A stretch of 64,000 nt of DNA from the NCBI GenBank assembly GCA_026127925.1, contig JAJSLM010000005.1, positions 1 to 64,000 on the forward strand, given 5' to 3'. Positions 34,151-42,162 of the stretch are shown in pieces. How positions within the stretch are numbered: the first letter of the stretch is position 1; each line of letters opens with the position of its first letter. The notes beneath the pieces are model-generated. The model had not been told where the DNA came from, ran no database searches, and saw only the letters and a program-made list of their open reading frames with translations. This DNA comes from Thermoplasmatales archaeon (GTDB lineage: Archaea > Thermoplasmatota > Thermoplasmata > Thermoplasmatales > Thermoplasmataceae). A program made the position numbers and the translations under genes.

Positions 34151-34301
34151 TGGCGTAGACTATACACACGCTTATTTAGAATAATAATTGATGGAACAAT
34201 AGTATATATTTATTAATATGCTAATCTATATATTCAGTTACATTCCTATGGCTTTACAATATTATCAAACTGCGTGAATAGTAATTAAAAATCACTACAC
34301 G

Positions 34302-34317
34302 TATAAATATTTAAATA
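34302..34317 (+). promoter_or_regulatory. AT-rich promoter region of the AdoMet decarboxylase gene
   Basis: TATAAATATTTAAATA is followed by a second box (TTTTATACA, about 34325). With a leader carrying GGAGG at 34363-34367, this gene is one of the few here that looks leadered. Confidence 0.4.
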
Positions 34318-34370
34318 ATCATCTTTTATACAGGCGCTTGTAGTAATTTGAGGTGAAAAAATGGAGGAAG

Positions 34371-34772
34371 ATGAAAGTGGCAGTAGGTTTTCATATATTG
34401 GCGGACTTGTACGGGATAGACGAGAGATTGATTTCTTCGGTCGATGACATTTACCCTATTGTTGAGAAAGCCGTGGTAGATGGCAATTTGACTAAGATAT
34501 CTTCGGACTATTACCAGTTCAAACCCGTTGGAGCAAGCGGAATTGTCTTGTTAGCGGAGTCTCATCTGTCGTTCCACACTTGGCCGGAGCATGGCTTGGT
34601 AACAATGGACATATACACATGTGGCGATCCGTTAAACGCTGAAAGAGCTTTGGATTCTGCGATAGAACAGTTAAAGCCTCAATTCGTTGAGTGCAGGCGT
34701 GTCCAGAGAGGGACAGCGATAAATACCCAGATAAACTCGATCTCCGCAGAACAGGTATCAATCCCGGGATAA
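34371..34772 (+). CDS. speH: S-adenosylmethionine decarboxylase proenzyme (SpeH type)
   Basis: 133 residues. The self-processing site is in LAESHLSFHTWPEHG, where the Ser after Glu becomes the pyruvoyl group; VTMDIYTCGDP carries the catalytic Cys. It makes decarboxylated AdoMet for spermidine-type polyamines. The ATG at 34371 gives MKVAVGFHILADLYG, the usual family start, and is preceded by GGAGG; a GTG at 34353 would add six residues. The exchanger gene starts one base after its stop. Confidence 0.9.
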   Translation: MKVAVGFHILADLYGIDERLISSVDDIYPIVEKAVVDGNLTKISSDYYQFKPVGASGIVLLAESHLSFHTWPEHGLVTMDIYTCGDPLNAERALDSAIEQLKPQFVECRRVQRGTAINTQINSISAEQVSIPG

Positions 34773-34773
34773 A

Positions 34774-35721
34774 TTGAGAGGAAGATTTTCTTTTATCATT
34801 TTATCCACAATCCTTTCTATATTTTTTATAATTTTTTCGCTAGTGATTAAAAAGTTCCCAGAATATATTTTATTCCTTGGTATAGTTCTCGCCCTTCTTG
34901 CATTCTATATTGGAGGAGACAGTTTTCTTGATAACCTTTTAATTTTTGGCAAGTCCAGAAACATTTCCAACATAAATACAGGTCTGTTCCTTGTATCTTT
35001 TGGAACTGTTATCGATGAGGCGGCGGTTGTAATATTTGCTACCATCGAACTCCACGGAGACGTAAGCTTCGGAACCATCCAGGGTTCCAATGTGTTTACG
35101 CTTATCTTGACGGTGATTCTAGTGGCAATTTCTGGGCGTTTGATTTCGAAAAAATTCATGACTGACCTGGCTATTTTTCTGGCTGCATCCTTGATATTGG
35201 TATTTGTCGGTGTATTTTTTAGGACAGCACCGTGGTATATCGGCTTAATTTTCATTCTGATGTTTCTTGGATACACACAGATATCAAGGAGAAGAAAAGT
35301 TACGAAAGTAACAGAGGGTACTTGGAAAACAGATTCCTTGTCAATTATTATGTCATTAATCCTTATAGGGACGGCTTCTTATGCGGTTGTTGATTATGTT
35401 TCCTCATTGTCCGTTTCCTTTCACATAGGATATTTCGCTTCCTCGTTCATTATCATTGGCGTTGCGGGGTCACTTCCTGAAATCTTTACTATTATACTGA
35501 GCATGAGAAAGAAGATCTGGCAGATGACTATCGGAATTGCCATCGGGAGTTCCATTTACAAGGGTGTACTATTCTTGGGCATCACTTTCCTGTTCAGCAG
35601 GGTCGACGTAGCTTCAGGCCTGTATTCTTTATATGCGGTTATTTCTTTGATCCTGATATTAATGGTATTCACCCTGCCGGCTAAAGGCAAAAAAATGGAC
35701 GAAACTGGGATAAAGGAATGA
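34774..35721 (+). CDS. Sodium/calcium exchanger-family (CaCA) membrane protein
   Basis: A 315-residue protein with about ten membrane segments in two halves. The alpha repeats are SFGTVIDEAAVVIFATIE with GTIQGSNVF, and GVAGSLPEIFTIILSMRK with GIAIGSSIYK. The first repeat has Asp-Glu in place of the common SLPE, which may change ion selectivity. It has a TTG start one base after speH stop, so it is translated from the same message. It ends two bases before the convergent infB. Confidence 0.78.
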   Translation: MRGRFSFIILSTILSIFFIIFSLVIKKFPEYILFLGIVLALLAFYIGGDSFLDNLLIFGKSRNISNINTGLFLVSFGTVIDEAAVVIFATIELHGDVSFGTIQGSNVFTLILTVILVAISGRLISKKFMTDLAIFLAASLILVFVGVFFRTAPWYIGLIFILMFLGYTQISRRRKVTKVTEGTWKTDSLSIIMSLILIGTASYAVVDYVSSLSVSFHIGYFASSFIIIGVAGSLPEIFTIILSMRKKIWQMTIGIAIGSSIYKGVLFLGITFLFSRVDVASGLYSLYAVISLILILMVFTLPAKGKKMDETGIKE

Positions 35722-35723
35722 GG

Positions 35724-37487
35724 TTATGCTCTCGTTCCCCAGAATTTATTCTCTTTCCTCTTTATATTTATGATTTCTTCCAGAGCCTGCATCGTATCAT
35801 CATCCAATTTCTCCTTTCTGAGAATAGGAACCACGGATTCCTGGATATCAACGTATATGGGCTCCTCGGGGAATATCTGCCTGTTGAGGGTAACACCATC
35901 AATCGATACGGCAACTTCCGCAGGAGCATCGACAAACTGCTTTGAAGTATCGTTCTCTCTTATGCTCTTAACCGTGCCTGCGAACCTTCCGTCAGATCTT
36001 ATTAGCTTGTCTCCAACCTTCAACCGACCTGCCTGAACTGATACCCCCACTATGACGGGCTTCGTGCTCCTAAAAATGTACTGGGGTAGAATAATGAACT
36101 TGGATGGGATCGAATAGTCACGCTTTCTCTGCTCCAGAAGGTCTTCTTTTCTCTTCTTCAACCATTCAGAGGCTTCGTTGACAATGGAGTAAATGACTCC
36201 ACCGCTGATAACGCCAACATCAGAAGAAAGCAGGTACTCCTTAGCATCGGGAGTCATTGAGACGCTGAAAGCAACAATAAGCCGGTCAATAGAGTCGTTA
36301 AGCGTTTCAGCGTTAACTATATCCTTCTTCGTGACGTCGCCGGTCTCAGCACTTCGTATAGATATCCCCAGCGACTTCAGCTCATAGGCCAGAGCTTCCA
36401 GGGAGCCGATGGCGTCGGCCTTGATAGATACTCCAATCTCGCTGAGCTCAACGTTAACGGTAGAATTCTCCCTTATTTCACGAAAAGCTTCTTCCCTGTT
36501 TCCATCGGTTACAATTACAGGCGATCCGTTTACTATGTCCAGTTTATCCTGGATCAGGACCCTTACTCCGGCTGCGGAATAAACCTCGTCTTTCTCCACG
36601 AGTCTTTTTCCTCTTGAACCGGAATTAACGAGCAGTGCTTTCACGCCTGTGACCGCGGGACCGGTCTTTGTGTTAACCGCTATAACGTCCCCCTTCCTGA
36701 GTATTCCCTGGTAAAGAACCGTATCCAGGGTAGTGCCCACGGATTCCTCTTTCTTGACCTCTATCACAGTTCCCTTGGAATTTGATGCCTCGAACCTGAT
36801 ATCCTTTTCCAGAAACTTCTGCGACAATCCGGCCAGAACAGCCATTAGTTCGGCCATGCCTATGTTGTACTTCGCACTTACCGGGACGATTGCAACTGCT
36901 TTTGTAAAGTCGGTTATCCTGTCATACTGATCAGCGGATATACCGAGTTCCGAGAGGCGCCCCATCAGGAGATACATCCTGTTGTTAAATTCATCAATGT
37001 ACTCATTTCTCTGGATCTTCATCACATTTTTCAGGGTTTCATTCTTTAACTGTATGAAATAAGGAACGAGATCAATCTTATTAGCTGCTATAACGAATGG
37101 TGTCTTGAATTTCCTCAATATGTTTATAGATTCCAATGTCTGGGGCATGAAACCTTCGTTTATATCAACGACGAGTATGGCTATGTCTGCCAGTACACCT
37201 CCACGCACCCTCATGTTTGAAAAAGCAACATGTCCGGGCGTATCTATAAAGAGGATACCCGGAATACGGAGATTTGTTTCGCTCAACATGCCGTGTGATC
37301 GAAGTATGAGGTCCTTGGATCTGATTTCCGTGGCGCCGATGCGCTGGGTAATTCCGCCAGCTTCCTTGTTTGCTTCTGTCGTTAAGCGAATAGCATCTAA
37401 CAGAGTTGTTTTGCCATGATCGACGTGACCCAGGACACTGACAATGGGTTCCCTGAGTCTATTTTGTTGCAAATCATTCTGTTGCAT
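35724..37487 (-). CDS. infB: Translation initiation factor aIF5B (IF-2 type GTPase)
   Basis: 587 residues, the typical archaeal length. GTPase motifs are VLGHVDHGKTTLLD (G1), FIDTPGH (G3) and AANKID (G4), then the domain II and IV beta barrels (VGVSVQAGRLKVGD, SIDGVTLNRQI). It promotes subunit joining on the ribosome. It is the last gene of the cluster rpl7ae-rps28e-rpl24e-ndk-infB, six bases after ndk. The neighbour exchanger gene converges on its end. Confidence 0.95.
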   Translation of the reverse strand: MQQNDLQQNRLREPIVSVLGHVDHGKTTLLDAIRLTTEANKEAGGITQRIGATEIRSKDLILRSHGMLSETNLRIPGILFIDTPGHVAFSNMRVRGGVLADIAILVVDINEGFMPQTLESINILRKFKTPFVIAANKIDLVPYFIQLKNETLKNVMKIQRNEYIDEFNNRMYLLMGRLSELGISADQYDRITDFTKAVAIVPVSAKYNIGMAELMAVLAGLSQKFLEKDIRFEASNSKGTVIEVKKEESVGTTLDTVLYQGILRKGDVIAVNTKTGPAVTGVKALLVNSGSRGKRLVEKDEVYSAAGVRVLIQDKLDIVNGSPVIVTDGNREEAFREIRENSTVNVELSEIGVSIKADAIGSLEALAYELKSLGISIRSAETGDVTKKDIVNAETLNDSIDRLIVAFSVSMTPDAKEYLLSSDVGVISGGVIYSIVNEASEWLKKRKEDLLEQRKRDYSIPSKFIILPQYIFRSTKPVIVGVSVQAGRLKVGDKLIRSDGRFAGTVKSIRENDTSKQFVDAPAEVAVSIDGVTLNRQIFPEEPIYVDIQESVVPILRKEKLDDDTMQALEEIINIKRKENKFWGTRA

Positions 37488-37493
37488 AGCTCA

Positions 37494-37940
37494 TCAGATG
37501 ATATTCATCTCATCCCCGTATTGAAAATTAAGTATTTCCTCATTACTAAAAAATATTGGGTATTCGTAATCGAAACTCTCTTTCGAATCGGATGCGTGGA
37601 TTATGTTCTTCTCAATGCTTAAAGAATAGTCCCCCCTAATTGTTCCAGGCTGAGCTTTGCTCCCGTCGGTTGACCCACACATCAGCCTGGTTACCTCTAT
37701 GCACCTGTTTCCTTCAAGAAGAACTGCAACTATTGGACCTGAAGTGATGTAATTGACAAGGTCGTTGTAAAACGGCTTGTCTTTGTGGACCGCATAATGC
37801 ATTTGCGCCTTCTCCTTTGAGAGCAAGAGCATCTTCATTCCAAGAATTCGCATTCCTTTCTTCTCAAACCTCTTCAGAATATCTCCAACAAGTCTCCTTT
37901 TAACTCCATCGGGCTTTATAAGAACAAGTGTTCGATCCAT
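37494..37940 (-). CDS. ndk: Nucleoside diphosphate kinase
   Basis: 148 residues. TLVLIKPDGVKR at the N-terminus and the phosphoaccepting His in NIIHASDS are both intact, as is GTIRGDYS. It balances NTP pools. It lies 13 bp after rpl24e and 6 bp before infB, the usual archaeal order. Confidence 0.95.
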   Translation of the reverse strand: MDRTLVLIKPDGVKRRLVGDILKRFEKKGMRILGMKMLLLSKEKAQMHYAVHKDKPFYNDLVNYITSGPIVAVLLEGNRCIEVTRLMCGSTDGSKAQPGTIRGDYSLSIEKNIIHASDSKESFDYEYPIFFSNEEILNFQYGDEMNII

Positions 37941-37953
37941 AATACCACCGAAA

Positions 37954-38163
37954 TCAGTGCTTAACAGCCTGCTTTCTTATTTCCTTCATGGTGTGGTACT
38001 CGCCAGTCCACTTGACACGTCTCTGAACACGCTTGAGTATAACCATGTTCGTTTTACACTTATTGCTGCAGAAATTGAGAATATTGCCATCTTTGCGTAC
38101 GTATATAATACCGGTACCAGGCTCGATAGTCTTCCCGCAGAATGTACAGTTCTTTGTTATCAT
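37954..38163 (-). CDS. rpl24e: Large ribosomal subunit protein eL24
   Basis: 69 residues with a four-Cys zinc site, CTFCGK at 6-9 and CSNKC near 32-36, and [11 protein letters not shown] between. The basic C-terminus suits rRNA binding. Six bases separate it from rps28e and 13 from ndk. Confidence 0.93.
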   Translation of the reverse strand: MITKNCTFCGKTIEPGTGIIYVRKDGNILNFCSNKCKTNMVILKRVQRRVKWTGEYHTMKEIRKQAVKH

Positions 38164-38169
38164 CTAGAT

Positions 38170-38382
38170 TTACCTCATGGAAAGTTTTCTGGCTTCCCGA
38201 GCGGTCTCCCTGAGCATAAGGACGTCTCCAACTTTTACGGGACCCATGACATTTCTGGCTATGATTCTTCCCTGATCTCTCCCTGCAAGAACTCTGACTT
38301 TTGCCGTTGTTGCTTCGCCGCACATTCCTGTCCGGCCCATCAATTCTACTACTTCAGCAGGAGTTGCTTCATCTTCCGCCAC
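38170..38382 (-). CDS. rps28e: Small ribosomal subunit protein eS28
   Basis: 70 residues beginning [20 protein letters not shown], with [16 protein letters not shown] and the highly conserved end [11 protein letters not shown]. The GTG at 38382 gives this usual start and is preceded by GAGTGATC as ribosome-binding site; a GTG at 38391 would add three residues. It overlaps the end of rpl7ae by 14 bp. Confidence 0.93.
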   Translation of the reverse strand: MAEDEATPAEVVELMGRTGMCGEATTAKVRVLAGRDQGRIIARNVMGPVKVGDVLMLRETAREARKLSMR

Positions 38383-38764
38383 TTTGATCACTCAATCCTT
38401 TCTTAACGTTTGAGATCTCCTCAAGGATCTGCTTGTAGACGTCTTCACTTTTACCGAAGTCTGTAACCGAAACAGACGCAGCTGAAGCAATACCAACCTT
38501 TGATCCAAGATCCGATCTCTTCTTGACATAGGCATATGGGACTTTCTTCTCCTCGCATAACATCGGGAGATAGTAAACTACCTCCGGTGGAGAGACATCC
38601 TCGGCAATCACAACTATCTTGCTTTCTCCGCGCTCGATAGACTTTATTACTTCGTTCGTTCCCTTCTTTATTTTCCCACTTCTAAACGAGTTTTCAACAA
38701 GATCCAATAACTTCTTCTCTGTCAACTCGGGAGTTTCGAATTTCACATAACTTTCTTTATCCAT
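38369..38764 (-). CDS. rpl7ae: Large ribosomal subunit protein eL8/L7Ae
   Basis: 131 residues of the K-turn binding fold. [30 protein letters not shown] and LGSKVG are conserved landmarks. Besides the ribosome it serves box C/D, H/ACA and RNase P particles in archaea. First gene of the ribosomal cluster; a short leader with AGGAGG-like sequence (GGAGGTTC) precedes the ATG. Confidence 0.95.
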   Translation of the reverse strand: MDKESYVKFETPELTEKKLLDLVENSFRSGKIKKGTNEVIKSIERGESKIVVIAEDVSPPEVVYYLPMLCEEKKVPYAYVKKRSDLGSKVGIASAASVSVTDFGKSEDVYKQILEEISNVKKGLSDQSGGR

Positions 38765-38862
38765 TTTTGAACCTCCTTCACTAAGGCAAACACAAAGAGC
38801 AAAACCATATTTATACTTTATCGCGGTTTCTTGAGTTTTTTGCTATATTCCTAAAGTTAGCA

Positions 38863-39693
38863 TTACCTTTTTGGTTCAGTCATTGGAGAACGGTAACCAC
38901 CCTTTAGGTTGAATTTTTCATAGAACGCTTTGTAATAACCAGATGGAAATCTCGATACATTTGTTTTCTCAAGGAGTGGCACGATCTTGTTTATCTGTAT
39001 ATCTTTCGCCTTGGAATACTCTCCACTCTCAAATGCCTTGTAGGCTTCAACGACATCTCCAGAGAAATTCGTAAGACCGCAAACACCACCATCAGCACCT
39101 ATAGAGAGAGACGGTACCAATAGATCATCCTGGCCCTGGATTATAGAGAAATCGTTGGACGAAAATCTCATAATAGAAGAGAAATAACGCATGTCAGCGG
39201 AACTCTCTTTCATACCGACTATATCTGGGAAGTTGTTCTTCAGAGTTTCTATAGTCTGTAGTTCAATCCGCGCCCCTGCAAGCTGCGGGATATTATATAT
39301 AAACGTGCTCATATGGACTTTCTGAATAATCGATGAGAAGTGCTTTATTATCTCAGGCTGCCCGGGAGTAATATAATATGGCGGCATTATGACAAGCGCA
39401 TTTGCGCCTGCTTGTTTTGCGTGTAGTGCAAGTTCTACAGACTGATCCGTGGAGGATGAGCCTACACCTGCAAGTACTGGCAGGCCATGAGAATATTCTA
39501 TCACATATTCCAAAAACTTTTTTCTCTCTTCTGTTCTTAAGAAAGGAAAAAGACCGGTGCTTCCCAGGGGGAAGAGCCCATTTATACCAATCTTCCTCAG
39601 ATGTTCAATTAGAACCTCAGTTGCCTCATAATCAATATTTCCATCGGCTTTGAAAGGCGTTAACATAGGACAAATGATTCCTTTGTATTTCAT
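38863..39693 (-). CDS. 2-keto-3-deoxygluconate aldolase-like (DHDPS/NAL family)
   Basis: A 276-residue class I aldolase. GLFPLGSTGLF is the carboxylate-binding motif, FIYNIPQLAG holds the catalytic Tyr and GMKESSAD the Schiff-base Lys. It could be dihydrodipicolinate synthase, but in acidophilic archaea members of this type act as KDG aldolases in the non-phosphorylative Entner-Doudoroff route, and a mannonate dehydratase-like gene in this window would feed KDG. No diaminopimelate genes are near. It is monocistronic. Confidence 0.75.
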   Translation of the reverse strand: MKYKGIICPMLTPFKADGNIDYEATEVLIEHLRKIGINGLFPLGSTGLFPFLRTEERKKFLEYVIEYSHGLPVLAGVGSSSTDQSVELALHAKQAGANALVIMPPYYITPGQPEIIKHFSSIIQKVHMSTFIYNIPQLAGARIELQTIETLKNNFPDIVGMKESSADMRYFSSIMRFSSNDFSIIQGQDDLLVPSLSIGADGGVCGLTNFSGDVVEAYKAFESGEYSKAKDIQINKIVPLLEKTNVSRFPSGYYKAFYEKFNLKGGYRSPMTEPKR

Positions 39694-39829
39694 AAACAGT
39701 AATTACCGCATTTTCTATTAACATTTTGGAAACAATAATTTTAGATAAACATGCTCAGAAATCGAAGAATAATAAAAACCAAGAAAAAGACCGCAATAAG
39801 GACGAGAAATATTTGAGTCCCGAAAGCAA

Positions 39830-40432
39830 TTAGAAAGTCTCACTCGAATTTTGTGACTTTATGACGTTGATAAGTTCCCGAGGTATACCAAAATAGTACA
39901 GCTGCTCGAAGTCATCGATGTACCCCTTATAAATGGCTTTCAACACAAGTTCCTTCAGGGGAACGTATTTTGAATTAGGGGCATACTTCGTGCCAAGAAC
40001 CCATGGAGGGTAGTCAAAGTAATTTGCAAGTTTACCTGGTACAACGTCAACAAGAATTCCATTCAATAGTTCTGAAATTTGGCGATTATAGTACCACTTC
40101 TTCACAGGAGAATTTATGAATCCTGGAGAAGGAGAGTATATTTTCCACTCTACTCCAAATGCCCTTTCCGATCCCACATAAATAGAGGAATTTCCAAAAT
40201 TGTCAATTTCCGACTTTGGCGGGAGTTCCTCATTACCGGTTGAGGCATTTACAACGTAAACGTCCGGTGGCTTAAACATTTCTTGATGCTTTTCCAGCAT
40301 TCGCTCCAATTCCTGAGCTTCTCCAATAGAAATATTTCTGTCATTCTCGAATTGGTACGCTATTTCCTGAACATCTTCCAAACTAGAATTCAATATTGTC
40401 TTAAAGTAATATGCGAAACGATCTCCGCTCAT
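39830..40432 (-). CDS. Hypothetical protein (200 aa)
   Basis: I do not recognise it. Residues 1-55 are helical with an acidic coil (EAQELERMLEKHQEMF); 55-110 look beta-rich; the C-terminal part is rich in Tyr and Pro (NYFDYPPWVLGTKYAPNSKYVPL) and ends in a helix. No membrane segment, signal or clear catalytic motif. It is divergent from a 54-residue gene, with a clear dyad between the two. Confidence 0.65.
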   Translation of the reverse strand: MSGDRFAYYFKTILNSSLEDVQEIAYQFENDRNISIGEAQELERMLEKHQEMFKPPDVYVVNASTGNEELPPKSEIDNFGNSSIYVGSERAFGVEWKIYSPSPGFINSPVKKWYYNRQISELLNGILVDVVPGKLANYFDYPPWVLGTKYAPNSKYVPLKELVLKAIYKGYIDDFEQLYYFGIPRELINVIKSQNSSETF

Positions 40433-40473
40433 AATTTATATCACACTTACAATGTATTAGTGAATAGAACTAT

Positions 40474-40491
40474 AAATACCTAGCGGTATTT
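40474..40491. promoter_or_regulatory. Operator-like dyad between two divergent genes
   Basis: AAATACC-TAGC-GGTATTT is a perfect 7-bp inverted repeat with a 4-nt spacer. TATA-like sequences flank it on each side (TATAAATA at 40471, TTTTATA at 40489), so a dimeric regulator bound here could control both genes. Confidence 0.6.
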
Positions 40492-40514
40492 TATACATAT
40501 CAAAATAACTCCAA

Positions 40515-40679
40515 GTGGTTGGGAAATGGGCAGCCGAGTCGGTAAATTTAGACCCTTTAGAAGTTAAAACCGCTGACGCAGGCGACGAAACATATCGGAT
40601 AGGAATGACTAAATTATCGCTTTTATTGGCTTCGAAGGAAAACGAGAGAACATTCGGCAATGTTTATAAGACTGCCTAA
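40515..40679 (+). CDS. Small hypothetical protein (54 aa)
   Basis: A GTG-started frame shorter than usual annotation limits. It encodes MVGKWAAESVNLDPLEVK, then a soluble, charged sequence with DETYRIGMTKLSLLLASK and ends in NVYKTA. The TTTTATA box about 22 nt upstream fits a leaderless GTG. It lies 11 bp before the NifX-like gene on the same strand, so the two probably form an operon. No motif tells its role. Confidence 0.5.
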   Translation: MVGKWAAESVNLDPLEVKTADAGDETYRIGMTKLSLLLASKENERTFGNVYKTA

Positions 40680-40690
40680 AATATGTGTTT

Positions 40691-41056
40691 ATGAAAGTTG
40701 CAATTGCCACAAAAAACGACCTAGTTGCTGATCCTGGCGAGTGTGAGGAAATACACTTCTTTGATCTGAAGGATGGAACGTATATCCTGCTCAAGAAAAT
40801 AGAAAACCCTGGAAAAGCTGCAAAAGCCGCCAAGGGAGTTGTGATGCTTAGAAGTGCATTAGAGAACGGAGCAGATGCAATAATTGTTAATGAAATTGGA
40901 AGACCTGGTGTAAACTATCTTAAAGGAAAAGCGAAAATATTTTTGGCAAACGGAATGAGTATAGAAGATGCAATTCACGCTGTGTCCAGCGGAAAACTTA
41001 AGGAAACCGAAGAACCAACACACGAAGGGGGACATAGAGAACATCATGAACTATAG
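40691..41056 (+). CDS. NifX/NifB-type dinitrogenase cofactor domain protein
   Basis: 121 residues of the Fe-Mo cofactor biosynthesis fold: MKVAIATKNDLVADPGECEE, FFDLKDGTYILLKKIENP, then ADAIIVNEIGRPGVNYLKGK and a helix with GMSIEDAIHAV. The last 20 residues are His/Glu-rich (HEGGHREHHEL), perhaps a metal-holding tail. These proteins carry metal clusters in many organisms without nitrogenase; their role in Thermoplasmatales is unknown. ATG at 40691 chosen over the GTG at 40685. Confidence 0.8.
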   Translation: MKVAIATKNDLVADPGECEEIHFFDLKDGTYILLKKIENPGKAAKAAKGVVMLRSALENGADAIIVNEIGRPGVNYLKGKAKIFLANGMSIEDAIHAVSSGKLKETEEPTHEGGHREHHEL

Positions 41057-41121
41057 TTCAAAAAATGAATAAAAATACTGTTAGAATAATTCTATTTCCA
41101 TGGCGCTTGACTGAATGGAAA

Positions 41122-41889
41122 TTATTTTTCCTTCCTTAGATTTGCTCCTTTTCGCCCCTTACCCGATGTAAAGATTCTAGATCCTTCTTCCGGAATATGG
41201 CTTTGCAACACGTAGAAACCATTTTTTTGCTCATACATTATGCCCGGATCAATCCCAATACCAGAATATAGAGCATCTCTGTCACTCCTTAACGTTAGTT
41301 GAGGATAACTGAGTATTAATTCGGCTAACTCGATTGCCCTTTCAAGCAATTTTCCTTCTGGCACGATTTCACTGACTATACCCATTCTAAGGGCCTCATT
41401 AGCATCTATCAACTTCCCAGTTAGTATGAGGTAAAGCGCGTTTCCAAGTCCGGAGATTAATGGTAGTCTTTGTGTGCCCCCGTCGATTAGGGGTACACCA
41501 AAACGCCTCTCCAGAAAGCCAAACTTCGTGGTAATTTCGCAGATTCTTATGTCTGCCCATAGGGCGATCTCGAATCCTCCCGCAACACAGTAACCGGGAA
41601 TTGCTGCTATGACAGGCTTTTTCAAAGTCCGTCTGGTCATCCCCAAAGGACCACCTGGATTCATAGCTCTTTGCGATAGAGTTTCTATATCTTTCAGATC
41701 AGCACCTGAGCAAAAATTCTCCGATGATGATGCAATTATTCCTACATCTGATTCTGGGTCTTCATCAAACTCTTGCCAAGCCCGATCAAGCTCATCCGCA
41801 GTTTGCAGATTAATAGCATTTCTCACCTCTGGCCTGTTCAATTTCACAATAAATATGCCATTCCTCTTTTCAACAATTATGTTCTTCAC
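41122..41889 (-). CDS. Enoyl-CoA hydratase/isomerase-family protein
   Basis: 255 residues of crotonase fold. ENFCSGADLKDIE and AIPGYCVAGGFEIALWADIRI form the oxyanion hole region. Around the catalytic glutamates it reads RFGVPLIDGGTQRLP; the second catalytic Glu position (usually in PGAGGTQR) is Asp or differs, so hydratase activity is not certain. It may serve the beta-oxidation genes at 46-55 kb, but it lies apart from them. Confidence 0.82.
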   Translation of the reverse strand: MKNIIVEKRNGIFIVKLNRPEVRNAINLQTADELDRAWQEFDEDPESDVGIIASSSENFCSGADLKDIETLSQRAMNPGGPLGMTRRTLKKPVIAAIPGYCVAGGFEIALWADIRICEITTKFGFLERRFGVPLIDGGTQRLPLISGLGNALYLILTGKLIDANEALRMGIVSEIVPEGKLLERAIELAELILSYPQLTLRSDRDALYSGIGIDPGIMYEQKNGFYVLQSHIPEEGSRIFTSGKGRKGANLRKEK

Positions 41890-42100
41890 TTTAATTCGTC
41901 CCCCTACAAACCTTTGATCATAATGTTATCGCTTTACTAAAATTCGTTGGCAAATACATTTCCGTTATCTTTACGCCAGAAATTTATTTTTCCTTAGCCA
42001 ATGTTCAGCTCGCAGCTATAAAGCTATAATGATTGATGGGTAGAGCACATTTTTATACGATTTTCGCAAGTATTACAACAATTTTCGAAATATGATAAAG

Positions 42101-42110
42101 TGTTATAACA
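42101..42110. promoter_or_regulatory. Perfect palindrome TGTTATAACA upstream of the APC permease
   Basis: TGTTATAACA lies 25 bp upstream of the TATA-like box of the permease gene. A related sequence TATTACAACA is 30 bp further upstream. It looks like an operator half-site pair, but binding is unproven. Confidence 0.4.
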
Positions 42111-42134
42111 TTTGAATATTTTTAATAATTAGGG

Positions 42135-42144
42135 TTATATTATA
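42135..42144 (+). promoter_or_regulatory. TATA-like box for the APC permease
   Basis: TTATATTATA is centred about 24 nt before the ATG at 42163. Confidence 0.5.
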
Positions 42145-42162
42145 CCGTATCTTTGCGTGTAG

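Noticed and set aside
38863-39693. Dihydrodipicolinate synthase as the function of this aldolase
   Set aside because: The fold fits, but no lysine pathway gene is near and sugar-acid dehydratase and acidophile context favour KDG aldolase; the choice remains open.
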